Of a DNA stretch of 64,000 nucleotides, positions 7,803 to 16,427 are shown one piece after another. Location of the stretch: the NCBI RefSeq assembly GCF_006716345.1, contig NZ_VFOX01000002.1, forward strand, positions 1,185,795 to 1,249,794. The letters are read 5' to 3'. Both the position numbers and the translations under genes were made by a program. Every line of letters begins with the position of its first letter. The first letter of the stretch is position 1. The notes below the pieces were generated by a model that did not search any database, had not been told where the DNA came from, and saw only the letters and a program-made list of their open reading frames with translations. This DNA is from Microbacterium saperdae (GTDB lineage: Bacteria; Actinomycetota; Actinomycetes; Actinomycetales; Microbacteriaceae).

Positions 7803-8105
7803 ATGAAGTCGATCACCGTCACCGAACTCGCCGAGCGCTCCGGCACGCCGCTCATCGACGTGCGCGAGACCGACGAGTTCGCCGCAGGCCACGTGCCCGG
7901 CGCCGTCAACATCCCCATGTCCGTGATCGGCAACCGTCTGGACGAGCTTCCCGATGAGGCCTTCGACGTGATCTGCCAGGCGGGCGGGCGCTCGGCGCGC
8001 GTCGTCGAGGCTCTCGAATCCCGCGGCTACGACGCCACGAACGTCGAGGGCGGAACGGGTGAGTGGATCGCTCAGGGCCGCGCGGTGGAGGTGCCGTCGG
8101 CGTGA
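7803..8105 (+). CDS. single-domain rhodanese-like sulfurtransferase
   Basis: This 100-residue cytosolic protein is a complete rhodanese homology domain: LIDVRETDEFAAGHVPGAVNIP, then the active-site loop CQAGGRSARV with the catalytic cysteine, ending GGTGEWIAQGR. The domain transfers sulfane sulfur via a persulfide on the loop cysteine. Its stop overlaps the next gene's GTG (GTGA), so it is coupled to a glutaredoxin-like protein. A joint role in thiol or sulfur handling is plausible but inferred. Confidence 0.92.
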   Translation: MKSITVTELAERSGTPLIDVRETDEFAAGHVPGAVNIPMSVIGNRLDELPDEAFDVICQAGGRSARVVEALESRGYDATNVEGGTGEWIAQGRAVEVPSA

Positions 8106-8398
8106 CGACGCTCACGCTCATCGGCAAGCCCGACTGCCATCTCTGCGATGTCGCATCCGAGGTGATCGACGCCGTCGTCGCCGAACTTCCCGACGCCGCC
8201 GCCGAGAGCATCGAGATCGTCGAGGCCTCGATCCAGGACGATCCCGCCCTCTACGAGCTGTGGTGGGAGAAGATCCCGGTCGTCCTGATCGACGGAGAAC
8301 TGCACGCGCACTGGCGGGTCTCGCCCGATCGGCTGCGTCATGCCCTGGAAGAAGCCGTCCGAGGCGGCGTGCTGACCCCGCAGGAGGAGCCGAGATGA
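8102..8398 (+). CDS. glutaredoxin-like protein (DUF836 type)
   Basis: This 98-residue thioredoxin-fold protein has a CxxC near the N-terminus (GKPDCHLCD) and the cis-proline segment EKIPVVLIDGE. It matches the DUF836 glutaredoxin-like family. The GTG at 8102 overlaps the rhodanese stop, and its own stop overlaps the ATG of the next gene, so the three genes form a tightly coupled operon. A thiol-disulfide role is expected from the fold; the partner is unknown. Confidence 0.88.
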   Translation: MTTLTLIGKPDCHLCDVASEVIDAVVAELPDAAAESIEIVEASIQDDPALYELWWEKIPVVLIDGELHAHWRVSPDRLRHALEEAVRGGVLTPQEEPR

Positions 8399-8697
8399 CC
8401 GTTCGCCATGTCGTGATCTGGAAGCTCGCCGCGGAAGACGCCGCTGAGCGTCGGTCGCAGGCCGAGGAAGTCGCCCGGCGACTGAACGCGCTCGAGGGCG
8501 TGGTGCCGCAGCTGCTCTCGATCTCCGCGGGTGCGAACAGCGCCTACCCGGAGACGAACGCCGACGTCACGCTCGTCGCGGACTTCGAGAGCATCGCCGC
8601 GCTCGAGGAGTACCAGGTGCACCCGGCCCATGAAGAGGCCGCCGCATACATCCGTACGGTCGTCGCCTCACGGGTCGCCGTCGACTTCGACCTCTGA
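8395..8697 (+). CDS. Dabb-family (stress-responsive A/B barrel) protein
   Basis: This 100-residue protein matches the dimeric alpha/beta barrel Dabb domain: MTVRHVVIWKL, the helix with SQAEEVARRLNALEGVVP, ADVTLVADFESIAALEEYQVHPAH, and a final VAVDFDL strand. The family includes stress-responsive plant proteins and small-ligand enzymes, but most bacterial members have no known function. The ATG overlaps the preceding stop (ATGA), placing it third in the rhodanese-glutaredoxin operon. Confidence 0.88.
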   Translation: MTVRHVVIWKLAAEDAAERRSQAEEVARRLNALEGVVPQLLSISAGANSAYPETNADVTLVADFESIAALEEYQVHPAHEEAAAYIRTVVASRVAVDFDL

Positions 8698-8845
8698 CTC
8701 CGGCGCACGTCACTTTTCGTCACACTTGCAACACAAACGTGATCCGCCAGGGGCCGATCTCGTTGGTGGCGGTGTCGAGCAGCGTGTTTAGATGAACTCC
8801 TAACCCGTCCGTGGGCGCCACAGCCCTCGTCTCATAGGAGCTGTC

Positions 8846-9670
8846 ATGCAGCGTCGCACCATCTTCGCCGGGCTTGCGCTCGCGGCGACCGCCACTCTCG
8901 CTCTCGCCGGTTGCGCGACCAACACGGGCTCCGGCTCGGGCACCGGCTCCGAAGAGCCGGCCGCTGGCGAGGAGTACGGTCTGGTCGAGGCCGGCACGCT
9001 CACGGTCTGCTCCGACATCCCCTACGCACCGTTCGAGTTCGAAGGCGGAGACAACGGCACCGGCTACACCGGCTTCGACATCGACCTGCTCGACGCCATC
9101 GCCAAGAAGCTCGACCTGAAGCTCGCCGTGCAGGACGTCGGCTTCGACGCGTTGCAGTCCGGCACGACCCTCGCCGCGGGAACCTGCGACGTCGGAGCCT
9201 CGGCGATGACGATCACCGACGAGCGCAAGGCCAACATCGACTTCTCCGACCCGTACTACGACTCGCTGCAGTCGCTGCTGGTCCGCACCGACTCGGGCAT
9301 CGAGTCGATCGACGACCTCTCCGGCAAGAACGTCGGCGTGCAGCAGGGCACCACGGGCGAGACCTACGCCGGCGAGAACGCCACGGGCGCCGAACTGGTG
9401 CAGTACCCCTCCGACGGTGAGCTGTGGCCGGCGATGCAGGCCGGTCAGATCGACGCGATCCTGCAGGACCAGCCGGTGAACCTCGAGCACGAGAAGGCCG
9501 ACTCCGCCTACAAGATCGTCGAGACCTACAACACCGACGAGTCCTACGGCTTCGCCTTCGCGAAGGGTGAGAAGGACGCACTGCTCGACGCGGTCAACGG
9601 CGCACTGCAGGAGCTGCGAGACAGCGGCGACTACCAGACGATCTACGACAACTACTTCACCGCGAAGTAA
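8846..9670 (+). CDS. polar amino-acid ABC transporter substrate-binding lipoprotein
   Basis: This 274-residue protein has a lipoprotein signal peptide with lipobox LAGC at about residue 22 and a Gly/Ser-rich linker, followed by an SBP_bac_3 domain: TLTVCSDIPYAPFEFEGG, GYTGFDIDLLDAIAKKL, MTITDERKANIDFSDPYY. It would be anchored to the outer face of the membrane and deliver an amino acid to the permease encoded next. The exact substrate cannot be assigned. The 148-base upstream gap holds the promoter, but no convincing hexamers were found. Confidence 0.93.
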   Translation: MQRRTIFAGLALAATATLALAGCATNTGSGSGTGSEEPAAGEEYGLVEAGTLTVCSDIPYAPFEFEGGDNGTGYTGFDIDLLDAIAKKLDLKLAVQDVGFDALQSGTTLAAGTCDVGASAMTITDERKANIDFSDPYYDSLQSLLVRTDSGIESIDDLSGKNVGVQQGTTGETYAGENATGAELVQYPSDGELWPAMQAGQIDAILQDQPVNLEHEKADSAYKIVETYNTDESYGFAFAKGEKDALLDAVNGALQELRDSGDYQTIYDNYFTAK

Positions 9671-9704
9671 TCGGCAGGCACGGTAGGTCGGGAGGACCTT
9701 GACA

Positions 9705-10502
9705 ATGGCGTTGAGGCGCACCACCAAGAGCAAGTTGTACCGGTACATCGTCTATGCGGTGCTGATCGCGATCGTCGTCTGGGCGATCGTCGGCACCGAC
9801 TGGGCGAAGATCGGGCCGCTGTTCTTCAACCCCGAGATCGCGATCAAGATGTTCCCGGGGATCATCACGACGGCGCTCGTGAACACCCTGTGGTTCACCG
9901 CGGTGGCGTTCGTCGCGGGTCTGCTGCTCGGCATCGTGCTGGCACTGCTGAAGCTGTCGAGCATCGGGCCGTTCCGATGGATCGCCACGGCCTGGATCGA
10001 GCTGTTCCGCGGGCTCCCCGCGATCCTCACGATCTTCGCCGTGGCGTTCATCCTGCCGATCGCCTCGGGTATTCCCGGCAAGGATCTCGGTGGTCCGGTC
10101 GTCCTGGGCCTCGTCGGCCTGGTGCTCGTCGCCTCGGCGTACATGGCCGAGACGATCCGTGCGGGAATCCAGGCGGTTCCGAAGGGGCAGACCGAGGCGG
10201 CCCGCTCGCTGGGCATGTCGCCCATGAAGACCACGTTCTGGATCATCGTGCCGCAGGGATTCCGCATCATCATCCCTCCGCTGACGAACGAGTTCGTGCT
10301 GCTGCTGAAGGACACCTCGCTGCTCTTCATCGCCGGCACGTTCATCTGGTCGAAGGAGCTCACGAATTTCGCTCGTGACGCATCGACGCAGAACTCGAAC
10401 GCGACGCCGCTGATCCTGGCGGCAGTCCTGTACCTGATCGTGACGATCCCACTCACACGCTTCAGCGCGTGGCTGGAACGACGGATGGCGAAGCAGCGAT
10501 GA
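9705..10502 (+). CDS. polar amino-acid ABC transporter permease
   Basis: This 265-residue HisM/GlnP-type permease contains the EAA loop that docks to the ATPase ([20 protein letters not shown], then [20 protein letters not shown]). The ATG at 9705 lies 8 bases after a GGAGGA Shine-Dalgarno. A TTG at 9699 is rejected because it falls too close to that site. It is the only permease gene in the operon, so it presumably forms a homodimer. Its stop overlaps the ATPase start (ATGA). Confidence 0.93.
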   Translation: MALRRTTKSKLYRYIVYAVLIAIVVWAIVGTDWAKIGPLFFNPEIAIKMFPGIITTALVNTLWFTAVAFVAGLLLGIVLALLKLSSIGPFRWIATAWIELFRGLPAILTIFAVAFILPIASGIPGKDLGGPVVLGLVGLVLVASAYMAETIRAGIQAVPKGQTEAARSLGMSPMKTTFWIIVPQGFRIIIPPLTNEFVLLLKDTSLLFIAGTFIWSKELTNFARDASTQNSNATPLILAAVLYLIVTIPLTRFSAWLERRMAKQR

Positions 10503-11254
10503 TCACCGACCTGATTGATGTCCACGCCCCGGCGATCGACCTGCAGGGGCTCGTGAAGTCGTTCGGCGACAACGAGGTGCTCAAGGGCATCGATCTCACG
10601 GTCACCGCCGGCGAGGTCGTCTGCGTCATCGGACCTTCCGGTTCGGGCAAGTCGACACTGCTGCGCTCGGTCAACCTGCTCGAGGTCCCCACCGGCGGCA
10701 AGGTGCTGATCGAGGGGATCGACATCACCGACCCCGACGTCGACATCGACCGCGTGCGCACCCGCATCGGCATGGTGTTCCAGAGCTTCAATCTGTTCCC
10801 GCATCTCGACGTCATGGGCAACCTCATGATCGCGCAGCAGCGCGTGAAGAAGCGCTCCAAGGCCGAAGCCGAGAAGGTGGCGAAGGAGATGCTCGCGCGC
10901 GTGGGGCTCTCCGAGAAGGCGGATGCGTTCCCCGGTCACCTCTCCGGCGGGCAGCAGCAGCGTGTGGCGATCGCCCGGGCGCTGTGCATGAACCCCGACA
11001 TGATGCTGTTCGACGAGCCGACCTCGGCGCTCGACCCCGAGCTCGTGGGCGAGGTGCTGCAGGTGATGCGCAAGCTCGCCGATGAGGGCATGACGATGCT
11101 CGTCGTGACGCACGAGATGGGCTTCGCCCGTGAGGTCGGGTCACGCCTGATCTTCATGGACGGCGGACACATCGTCGAAGAGGGCGACCCGCGTGAGGTG
11201 CTCGGCAACCCGCAGCATCCGCGTACGAAGGACTTCCTCGCGCGCGTGCTCTGA
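10499..11254 (+). CDS. polar amino-acid ABC transporter ATP-binding protein (GlnQ-like)
   Basis: This 251-residue ATPase has Walker [14 protein letters not shown]-loop [10 protein letters not shown], signature [15 protein letters not shown], Walker [15 protein letters not shown] and switch histidine VVTHEMGFA, the standard set for the PAAT family. The true start is the ATG at 10499 overlapping the permease stop. It completes a binding protein-permease-ATPase importer with the two genes upstream. Confidence 0.95.
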   Translation: MITDLIDVHAPAIDLQGLVKSFGDNEVLKGIDLTVTAGEVVCVIGPSGSGKSTLLRSVNLLEVPTGGKVLIEGIDITDPDVDIDRVRTRIGMVFQSFNLFPHLDVMGNLMIAQQRVKKRSKAEAEKVAKEMLARVGLSEKADAFPGHLSGGQQQRVAIARALCMNPDMMLFDEPTSALDPELVGEVLQVMRKLADEGMTMLVVTHEMGFAREVGSRLIFMDGGHIVEEGDPREVLGNPQHPRTKDFLARVL

Positions 11255-11287
11255 ATACGCACGGTCGCCGTGACCGCCTGATACCGA

Positions 11288-11329
11288 AAGAGACCCCCTG
11301 GTGCAGATACCTGCATCGGGGGGTCTCTT
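11288..11329 (+). terminator. terminator of the amino-acid importer operon
   Basis: AAGAGACCCCC (11288-11298) and GGGGGTCTCTT (11319-11329) form a perfect 11-bp stem. The loop contains a smaller GTGCAG/CTGCAT hairpin. It lies 33 bases after the operon's last stop and faces a convergent gene, so it may act in both directions. Confidence 0.75.
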
Positions 11330-11350
11330 CGCGAAGTGGGGGTGTCTGCG

Positions 11351-11527
11351 TCAGACCTCGACGACCTCGGCACCGGGGGCGTTGCGCTGGACGGACTCGA
11401 TGCCGCTCAGCGCCCCGGCCTTCGAGGAGTATCCCTCGCTCGTGGCGATGACCTCGCCGTTTCCTGCCTTCAGACGGAACCGGTACTCTCCGGACTTGTC
11501 GGTGTACAGCTCGAACTTGCCTGCCAT
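11351..11527 (-). CDS. DUF1508 (YegP-like) small protein
   Basis: This 58-residue protein is one complete DUF1508 repeat: MAGKFELYTDKSGEYRFRLK, then NGEVIATSEGYSSKAGALSGIESVQRNA (key motifs GEVIATSEGY and GIESVQ). The family forms small alpha/beta domains, often in tandem, of unknown function. AGAAAGGACG (minus strand) provides a Shine-Dalgarno before the ATG at 11527. A candidate -10 TAGCGT lies on the minus strand at 11581-11576. Confidence 0.88.
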   Translation of the reverse strand: MAGKFELYTDKSGEYRFRLKAGNGEVIATSEGYSSKAGALSGIESVQRNAPGAEVVEV

Positions 11528-11632
11528 GAGGCGTCCTTTCTCTGTCGGTCGAGGGAGCGGAGCTCCTCCGGGCTCACGCTATCCCGCGCCCTACATGTGG
11601 GGGAAGAGTGAAATTGTGGGGGACGAGCGAAC

Positions 11633-12724
11633 TTAGCCGCGCGGATGCACCGCGACGGGTTCGGGGGCGATCGCGATGCGGACGCGATCACCGAAGGAGG
11701 GGTGGATGCCGGGCGCGTGCTGCACGCGGACGAGCTCGCCGGACTCCGTGCGCACGAGGGTTCGCCGCATGCTGCCGAGGAAGGTGCTCTCCTCGACCAG
11801 GGCGTCGGTGGCGGCATCCGCTTCGCTGGCGAAGAAGACGTTCTCGGGCCGCAGGTACACGTCGACCGGGCCGATCGCCGGGGACTGCAACGGCAGTCGC
11901 TGCCCCCAGACCACGACGTGGTCACCCTCGCCGACTCCGGAGACGACGCTGGACAGCCCGACGAACGCGGCGACGCCGGCCGTCGAAGGGGTCGTGTACA
12001 GCTGCTCGGGCGATCCGATCTGCTCGATCCGTCCGGAGTTCATGACCGCGATCCGGTCGGAGACGGCCAGTGCCTCCTCCTGGTCGTGCGTCACGAACAC
12101 GGTCGTGATGCCGAGACGCAGCTGGATGCGGCGGATCTCGTCGCGCAACTGCACGCGCACCTTGGCGTCGAGCGCGGAGAGCGGCTCATCGAGCAGCAGC
12201 ACCTTGGGCTCGGTGACGAGGGCACGGGCGAGGGCGACGCGCTGCTGCTGGCCCCCCGACAGCTGATGCGGGAAGCGGTCGGCGAAGTCGGCCAGGCCCA
12301 CCAGCGCCAGCGCATCGAGGGCGCGCTTCGACGACTCGGAGGCGGAGACACCGCGCCGACGCAGGCCGAACGCGGTGTTCTCGGCGACGCGGAGGTGCGG
12401 GAACAGCGAATACGACTGGAACACCATGCCGATGTCGCGCTTGTTGGTCGGGATGCGCGACACATCGCGTCCGCCGAGGAGCACCGCGCCCTCATCCGAC
12501 CCTTCGAGACCGGCCAGCACGCGCAGCAGGGTCGTCTTGCCGCAGCCGGAGGGGCCGAGCAGGGAGACGAACTCGCCGGGCGCGATGTCGAGGTCGACGC
12601 CGTGCAGCACGCGCGTCCCCGCATAGCTCTTGACGATGCCCTGGAGCTCGACACGGGTGCCCTCACCCGCCTCGGCGAGCAGCAGATTGTCCTTCGTGCG
12701 GGGGAGTGCATGGTCGAGGGTCAT
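11633..12724 (-). CDS. ABC importer ATP-binding protein (PotA/FbpC/PhnT type)
   Basis: This 363-residue ATPase has Walker A GPSGCGKTTLLRVLAG, signature [15 protein letters not shown], Walker B VLLLDEPLSALDAK and switch VTHDQEEAL, followed by a C-terminal TOBE-type regulatory domain from about residue 250. This layout belongs to the iron(III)/polyamine/phosphonate/thiamine importer group. The ATG at 12724 overlaps the stop of the preceding permease (ATGA). It is the last gene of a four-gene operon transcribed leftward. The substrate is not determinable from this gene alone. Confidence 0.92.
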   Translation of the reverse strand: MTLDHALPRTKDNLLLAEAGEGTRVELQGIVKSYAGTRVLHGVDLDIAPGEFVSLLGPSGCGKTTLLRVLAGLEGSDEGAVLLGGRDVSRIPTNKRDIGMVFQSYSLFPHLRVAENTAFGLRRRGVSASESSKRALDALALVGLADFADRFPHQLSGGQQQRVALARALVTEPKVLLLDEPLSALDAKVRVQLRDEIRRIQLRLGITTVFVTHDQEEALAVSDRIAVMNSGRIEQIGSPEQLYTTPSTAGVAAFVGLSSVVSGVGEGDHVVVWGQRLPLQSPAIGPVDVYLRPENVFFASEADAATDALVEESTFLGSMRRTLVRTESGELVRVQHAPGIHPSFGDRVRIAIAPEPVAVHPRG

Positions 12725-13512
12725 GAACGGGCCTTTCCGTTGCCGCGGGCGACGCGGCCGATGAGGAGGAGCAGGGTGAAGACGAACGCCAGCGCGAGCA
12801 GCGTGAAGATCGCCGGGGCGTACGGGTCCTGCTTCTGCACCACCACCATGGCCGTCTGGAACACCTGACGGTTGAGCAGCGAGGCGATCGTGAACTCGCC
12901 CAGCACGACCGCGATCGAGATGAGCGACGCCGCGAGGAGTCCCTGGCGAAGGTTGGGTGCGAGCACCTTCAGGACGACCGTCGGCCAGCTCGCGCCGAGC
13001 GACCGTGCGGCCTCCGACAGCGTGCGCAGATCGGCGGCATCGATGGATGCCTGGATCGAGCGGTAGGCGAACGGCAGCACCGTGACGCCGTAGGCGAACG
13101 CCAGGGTCCATGTGCCGGTGCCGAGTGTGCGACCGATCTGCAGATAGATCGGTGCGAGTCCGACCACGAGCACGATCGCGGGGATCGAGATCGGCAGGAG
13201 CACCGCGAACTCGAAGATCGGCTTGAGTGTGCCGAAGCGCAGGTTCACCAGGATCATGGTCGGCGCGAGCACCAGCAGCACGATCGCCACCGTGACGACG
13301 GCCAGGATCAGGGAGTTCCCCAGACCCGTCCAGATCGGCTTGATCGCCGCGGAGGCGGCGGGATCGAACAGGGCGATCCAGTGCTCGAGCGACAGGCCCT
13401 CCTTGCCGCGGAGGGTGAAGAGGAACGTCGACACCAGGGGGATCGCGAAGAACGCGCCGACGAGGATGCCGATGATCCAGCGCGTCACGGGAGACGGGGC
13501 GAGCCGGTTCAT
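12721..13512 (-). CDS. ABC importer permease 2 (PotC-like)
   Basis: This 263-residue protein has about six membrane segments and a BPD_transp_1 EAA loop (LSEAARSLGASWPTVVLKVL). The ATG at 13512 overlaps the stop of the other permease gene. An upstream GTG at 13521 is possible but less likely, given the coupling. It pairs with the permease encoded just upstream to form the heterodimeric channel of the importer. Confidence 0.92.
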   Translation of the reverse strand: MNRLAPSPVTRWIIGILVGAFFAIPLVSTFLFTLRGKEGLSLEHWIALFDPAASAAIKPIWTGLGNSLILAVVTVAIVLLVLAPTMILVNLRFGTLKPIFEFAVLLPISIPAIVLVVGLAPIYLQIGRTLGTGTWTLAFAYGVTVLPFAYRSIQASIDAADLRTLSEAARSLGASWPTVVLKVLAPNLRQGLLAASLISIAVVLGEFTIASLLNRQVFQTAMVVVQKQDPYAPAIFTLLALAFVFTLLLLIGRVARGNGKARS

Positions 13513-14447
13513 AACTGCCACCTCGCGGCCCGACGCTGGACGAGCGAGTACAGGGCCATGACCACTCCGACGATGACGATCATGCCGAGCGCGAGCGCGC
13601 CGGCCAGGTTCTCCCTGCCCAGGACCGTCTCGCTCGTGAGCGCGGTGCGGATCTGCAGGGGGACGATCTGCGAGCCCTGGCTGGCGAGCGCGGCGGCCGT
13701 GGCGTACGAGGAGAACGCGTTCGCGAACAGCAGCAGCAGGCTGGCGAGGAACGAGGGGGCGAGCACGGGGATGCCGATACGGAGCCAGAAGCTGGCACGA
13801 GTACCGCCGAGCGTGAGGTTCGCCTCAGCCCACTGCGGCTTGAGCGCGGCGAGGGCGGGCATGAACGTGATCACCATCAGAGGGATCTGGAAGTAGATGT
13901 ACGGCAGGATCAGGCCGGGCAGCTCATACAGCCAGGTGCCGTTCTCGAAGATGTTGACGCCGAAGGTCTCTTTGAGGAAGACGGTGATGATGCCCTGGAT
14001 GCCGATCGTCGCGATGAAGGCGAAGGCGAGCATGACGCCGCCGAACTGGGCGAACACACCGGCCGCGGCATCGACGCTCGCGCGGACGGCCCCGTCGGGG
14101 TTCATGCCCAGGAGGGCGTAGCAGACCAGGGCGCCCACGACGGCCCCGACGACCGCGGTGCCCAGGGAGAGACCGGCCGAGTTGGCGAAGGTGTTCAGCA
14201 CGACTGGATCGCCCAGCGCCGAGATGTTCGTCCAGGTGAAGGAGCCGTCTTTCGTGAAGAAGCCGGAGCCGATCGCGAGGACGGTCGGCACCGCCAGGAA
14301 CAGCACGACGTAGGCGGCGAAAGGGACCAGCCCCAACCAGGCCAGCGACGGCGCGGACCGCCGGGCCCTCGCGCTGTGCGAGGACCCGGCGGGGGTGGCG
14401 GGGACGGATGCCGCAGCATCCGTCCCCGGTGCGGAAAGGGTGGTCAC
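13509..14447 (-). CDS. ABC importer permease 1 (PotB-like)
   Basis: This 312-residue permease has a Ser/Ala-rich cytoplasmic N-terminus, then six or so membrane segments and an EAA-like loop (LTLGGTRASFWLRIGIPVLA). The GTG start at 14447 overlaps the binding-protein stop (GTGA) and is chosen for that reason. Longer readings extend antisense-like sequence into the binding-protein gene. It is the second gene of the importer operon. Confidence 0.92.
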   Translation of the reverse strand: MTTLSAPGTDAAASVPATPAGSSHSARARRSAPSLAWLGLVPFAAYVVLFLAVPTVLAIGSGFFTKDGSFTWTNISALGDPVVLNTFANSAGLSLGTAVVGAVVGALVCYALLGMNPDGAVRASVDAAAGVFAQFGGVMLAFAFIATIGIQGIITVFLKETFGVNIFENGTWLYELPGLILPYIYFQIPLMVITFMPALAALKPQWAEANLTLGGTRASFWLRIGIPVLAPSFLASLLLLFANAFSSYATAAALASQGSQIVPLQIRTALTSETVLGRENLAGALALGMIVIVGVVMALYSLVQRRAARWQL

Positions 14448-15586
14448 TGGACCGCCGCTGCCCACTTCTCGCCGAGCAGGGTGCCGGCGTTGGTGGACTG
14501 CTCCTCGGTCGGGACGACGGTCTCCTCCGGTGCCTCGGGCAGGGCGGCCGCCAGGTCGGCGTCGATCGTGCCGGCCTCGGTCATGGCCTCCATGCGTGCC
14601 GGGCGCGCGCCACCCTTCAGCCACAGGTTCTGCACCTCGTCGCTGTAGAGGAACTCCTGCCACAGGCGCGCAGCGGCCGGGTGCGGAGCGTCGACGTTGA
14701 TGGCCTGGTTGTAGTAGCCGGCGTAACCGGTGCCGTCGAAGACGACGACCTTCCAGTTCTCGTTGTCGGCGGTGTGCGAGGCGTTCAGGTAGTCCCAGTC
14801 GAAGACGACCGGAGTCTCACCGCTGGCGATCGTCGCGGTGGTGACGTCGACCTTGAGCAGGTTGCCGGCCTTCTGCAGCTCGGAGAAGAAATCGATGCCC
14901 GGCTGGAAGTCGTCGAGCGATCCGTCGGACTGGACGGTCGCGAGGCCGACCGCGGCGAAAGCGGCACCGGCCTGGGTCGGGTCGCCGTTGATCGCGACAG
15001 CGCCCTTGTAGTCGGCCGACAGCAGGTCGGAGAGCTCGGCAGGAGCGTCGAACTTCGAGGAGTCGTAGCCGATCGACATGTATCCGCCGTAGTCGCCGAC
15101 GAAGAGGCCGGTGGGCTCTTTGAGCTCGTCGGGGATGTCATCCCACGTCTGCACCTTGTAGGGGGCGAAGGTGTCGGTGTTCTGCAGGGCGACGGTCAGA
15201 CCGAGGTCGAACACGTCGGGAGCCGTGTCGAGACCCTTGTTGGTCTCCGCCGCCTGGATCTCCTCGGCGCTCGAGACATCGGGCGAGGCCTCGTTGATCG
15301 TGATCTCGGGGTACTTCTCGGCGAACAGGTCGAGGACCTCGCCGTAGTTGGCCCAGTCGCGGGGAAGCGCGATGACGTTGAGGGACCCCTCCGCCTTGGC
15401 AGCGGCCTCGAGCTCGGCGAAGGTGCCGAAGTCGGCGACGGAGGTAGCCGTCGTGGCGTCCACGTCGGAGTCGCCACCGGAAGCGGGTGCGTCGGTCGCG
15501 CCGGCGCAGGAAGTGAGTGCGAGCGCTGCCGTGGTGGCCAGGGCGATGCCGGCGCCGATGCGCGCGCGGCGGGTGAAGCGAGCCAT
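14444..15586 (-). CDS. ABC importer substrate-binding lipoprotein (SBP_bac_6/8-like)
   Basis: This 380-residue protein has a twin-arginine-like basic start and a lipobox LTSC near residue 27, then a type II periplasmic-binding fold: GSLNVIALPRDWANYGEVLD, and WKVVVFDGTGYAGYYNQAIN near the C-terminal lobe. It resembles binding proteins for 2-aminoethylphosphonate, polyamines or ferric iron. No conserved iron-binding Tyr pair or polyamine acidic box can be asserted from inspection. It is the first gene of the operon, and its start is preceded by an unusual inverted repeat (see 15591-15641). Confidence 0.9.
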   Translation of the reverse strand: MARFTRRARIGAGIALATTAALALTSCAGATDAPASGGDSDVDATTATSVADFGTFAELEAAAKAEGSLNVIALPRDWANYGEVLDLFAEKYPEITINEASPDVSSAEEIQAAETNKGLDTAPDVFDLGLTVALQNTDTFAPYKVQTWDDIPDELKEPTGLFVGDYGGYMSIGYDSSKFDAPAELSDLLSADYKGAVAINGDPTQAGAAFAAVGLATVQSDGSLDDFQPGIDFFSELQKAGNLLKVDVTTATIASGETPVVFDWDYLNASHTADNENWKVVVFDGTGYAGYYNQAINVDAPHPAAARLWQEFLYSDEVQNLWLKGGARPARMEAMTEAGTIDADLAAALPEAPEETVVPTEEQSTNAGTLLGEKWAAAVQ

Positions 15587-15590
15587 GAGT

Positions 15591-15641
15591 GTCCTCTCGG
15601 GTGTCCGGCGATCGCCGGTTCGGGGTTGCGAGAGGACGCTA
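15591..15641 (-). promoter_or_regulatory. nested inverted repeats over the leader of the importer operon
   Basis: GTCCTCTCG (15591-15599) and CGAGAGGAC (15629-15637) form a perfect 9-bp outer repeat enclosing the 14-bp palindrome CCGGCGATCGCCGG (15605-15618). On the minus strand the proximal arm contains the Shine-Dalgarno (GAGAGGAC) just before the ATG at 15586. The distal arm overlaps a -10-like TAGCGT (15641-15636). The structure is either a leader hairpin masking the ribosome site or a DNA-level operator; which one depends on the transcription start. Confidence 0.55.
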
Positions 15642-15722
15642 CGGGGCGGGGGTTACCGGTCGTCGCGGGTCGGGTGAACGAACGGTGTCCGGCGGGTGGC
15701 GGGCGAGGTCCACGCCGGCCGG

Positions 15723-16235
15723 TCAGCCGCCGACCGTGTACTTGAAGCCGAGGTGGGAGCCGACGTAGCCGAGTCGCTCGTAGAAGCGGTGCGCCTCGGT
15801 GCGGGCGGCATCCGAGGTGAGCTGCACCATCGCCGCGCCGAGCGCGGGAGCTGCTGCTTCGCCGACCCAGCGCATCACGGCGGATCCGATGCCGGAGGAG
15901 CGCAGATCGCTGCGCACCCGCACGGCTTCCACGAGCAGACGCCTCGCGCCCCGTCGGGCCATGCCGGGGATCGAGGTGAGTTGCAGGGTGCCGACGATCG
16001 CCCCGTCGAGCTCGACGACCAGGAGATCGTTCGACGGTTCGGCGAGGATCTCGGCGAGTGCGCGGGAGTACGCCGGGCGATCAGCCTCGGATGCGACATC
16101 GCCGCGTGCCGCACTGATCGGGTCGTCCGCGAGCAGGGCGATCACGGCATCCGCATCCGCGGTCGTGGCGCGGCGCAGCACGGCACGACCGGCGCGGGAG
16201 TCGAAGGAGTGGGGGAGGGGGAGCGCGTCGAGCAT
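15723..16235 (-). CDS. GNAT-family N-acetyltransferase
   Basis: This 170-residue protein has the GNAT fold: RRATTADADAVIALLAD at the start, then strands DLLVVELDGAIVGTLQL, the acetyl-CoA pyrophosphate-binding loop VRSDLRSSGIGSAVMRW, and a final AHRFYERLGYVGSHLGFKY. The acceptor is unknown. CAGACT (minus strand, 16247-16242) ends 6 bases before the ATG, suggesting a leaderless transcript. The gene stands alone and divergent from the TauE/SafE permease. Confidence 0.92.
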   Translation of the reverse strand: MLDALPLPHSFDSRAGRAVLRRATTADADAVIALLADDPISAARGDVASEADRPAYSRALAEILAEPSNDLLVVELDGAIVGTLQLTSIPGMARRGARRLLVEAVRVRSDLRSSGIGSAVMRWVGEAAAPALGAAMVQLTSDAARTEAHRFYERLGYVGSHLGFKYTVGG

Positions 16236-16252
16236 GGCTCCAGTCTGTCAGC

Positions 16253-16378
16253 GCCGTAACTCAGGCTGCCCGCTGCCACAACTCCGGAGATCTGGAGTGT
16301 TTCGGCGCGGAACTGGGCCGCTGGGCCCGAGGCACCGTGATTCTCCGGAGTTACGGCGGCAAGGATCCTGAGTTGTGG
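16253..16378. repeat. REP/MITE-like long imperfect hairpin element
   Basis: Two related words are each present in both orientations. GCCGTAACTC (16253-16262) matches GAGTTACGGC (16348-16357), and CCACAACTC (16276-16284) matches GAGTTGTGG (16370-16378). They also nest: AACTCAGG pairs with CCTGAGTT, and AACTCCGGAG pairs with CTCCGGAGTT, giving one 126-base hairpin. It lies between two divergent genes, so it cannot be a simple terminator. This organisation fits an extragenic palindromic repeat. Confidence 0.6.
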
Positions 16379-16427
16379 ACGCGGGCCGGCGTCGGCCGGA
16401 GCCCCGCCGGTCTGGCATCCTGACCTG

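Noticed and set aside
11596-11623. Direct repeat TGTGGGGGA at 11596 and 11615 as a possible CRISPR or iteron
   Set aside because: Only two copies of 9 bases are present. They may be an operator for the DUF1508 gene but do not form an array.
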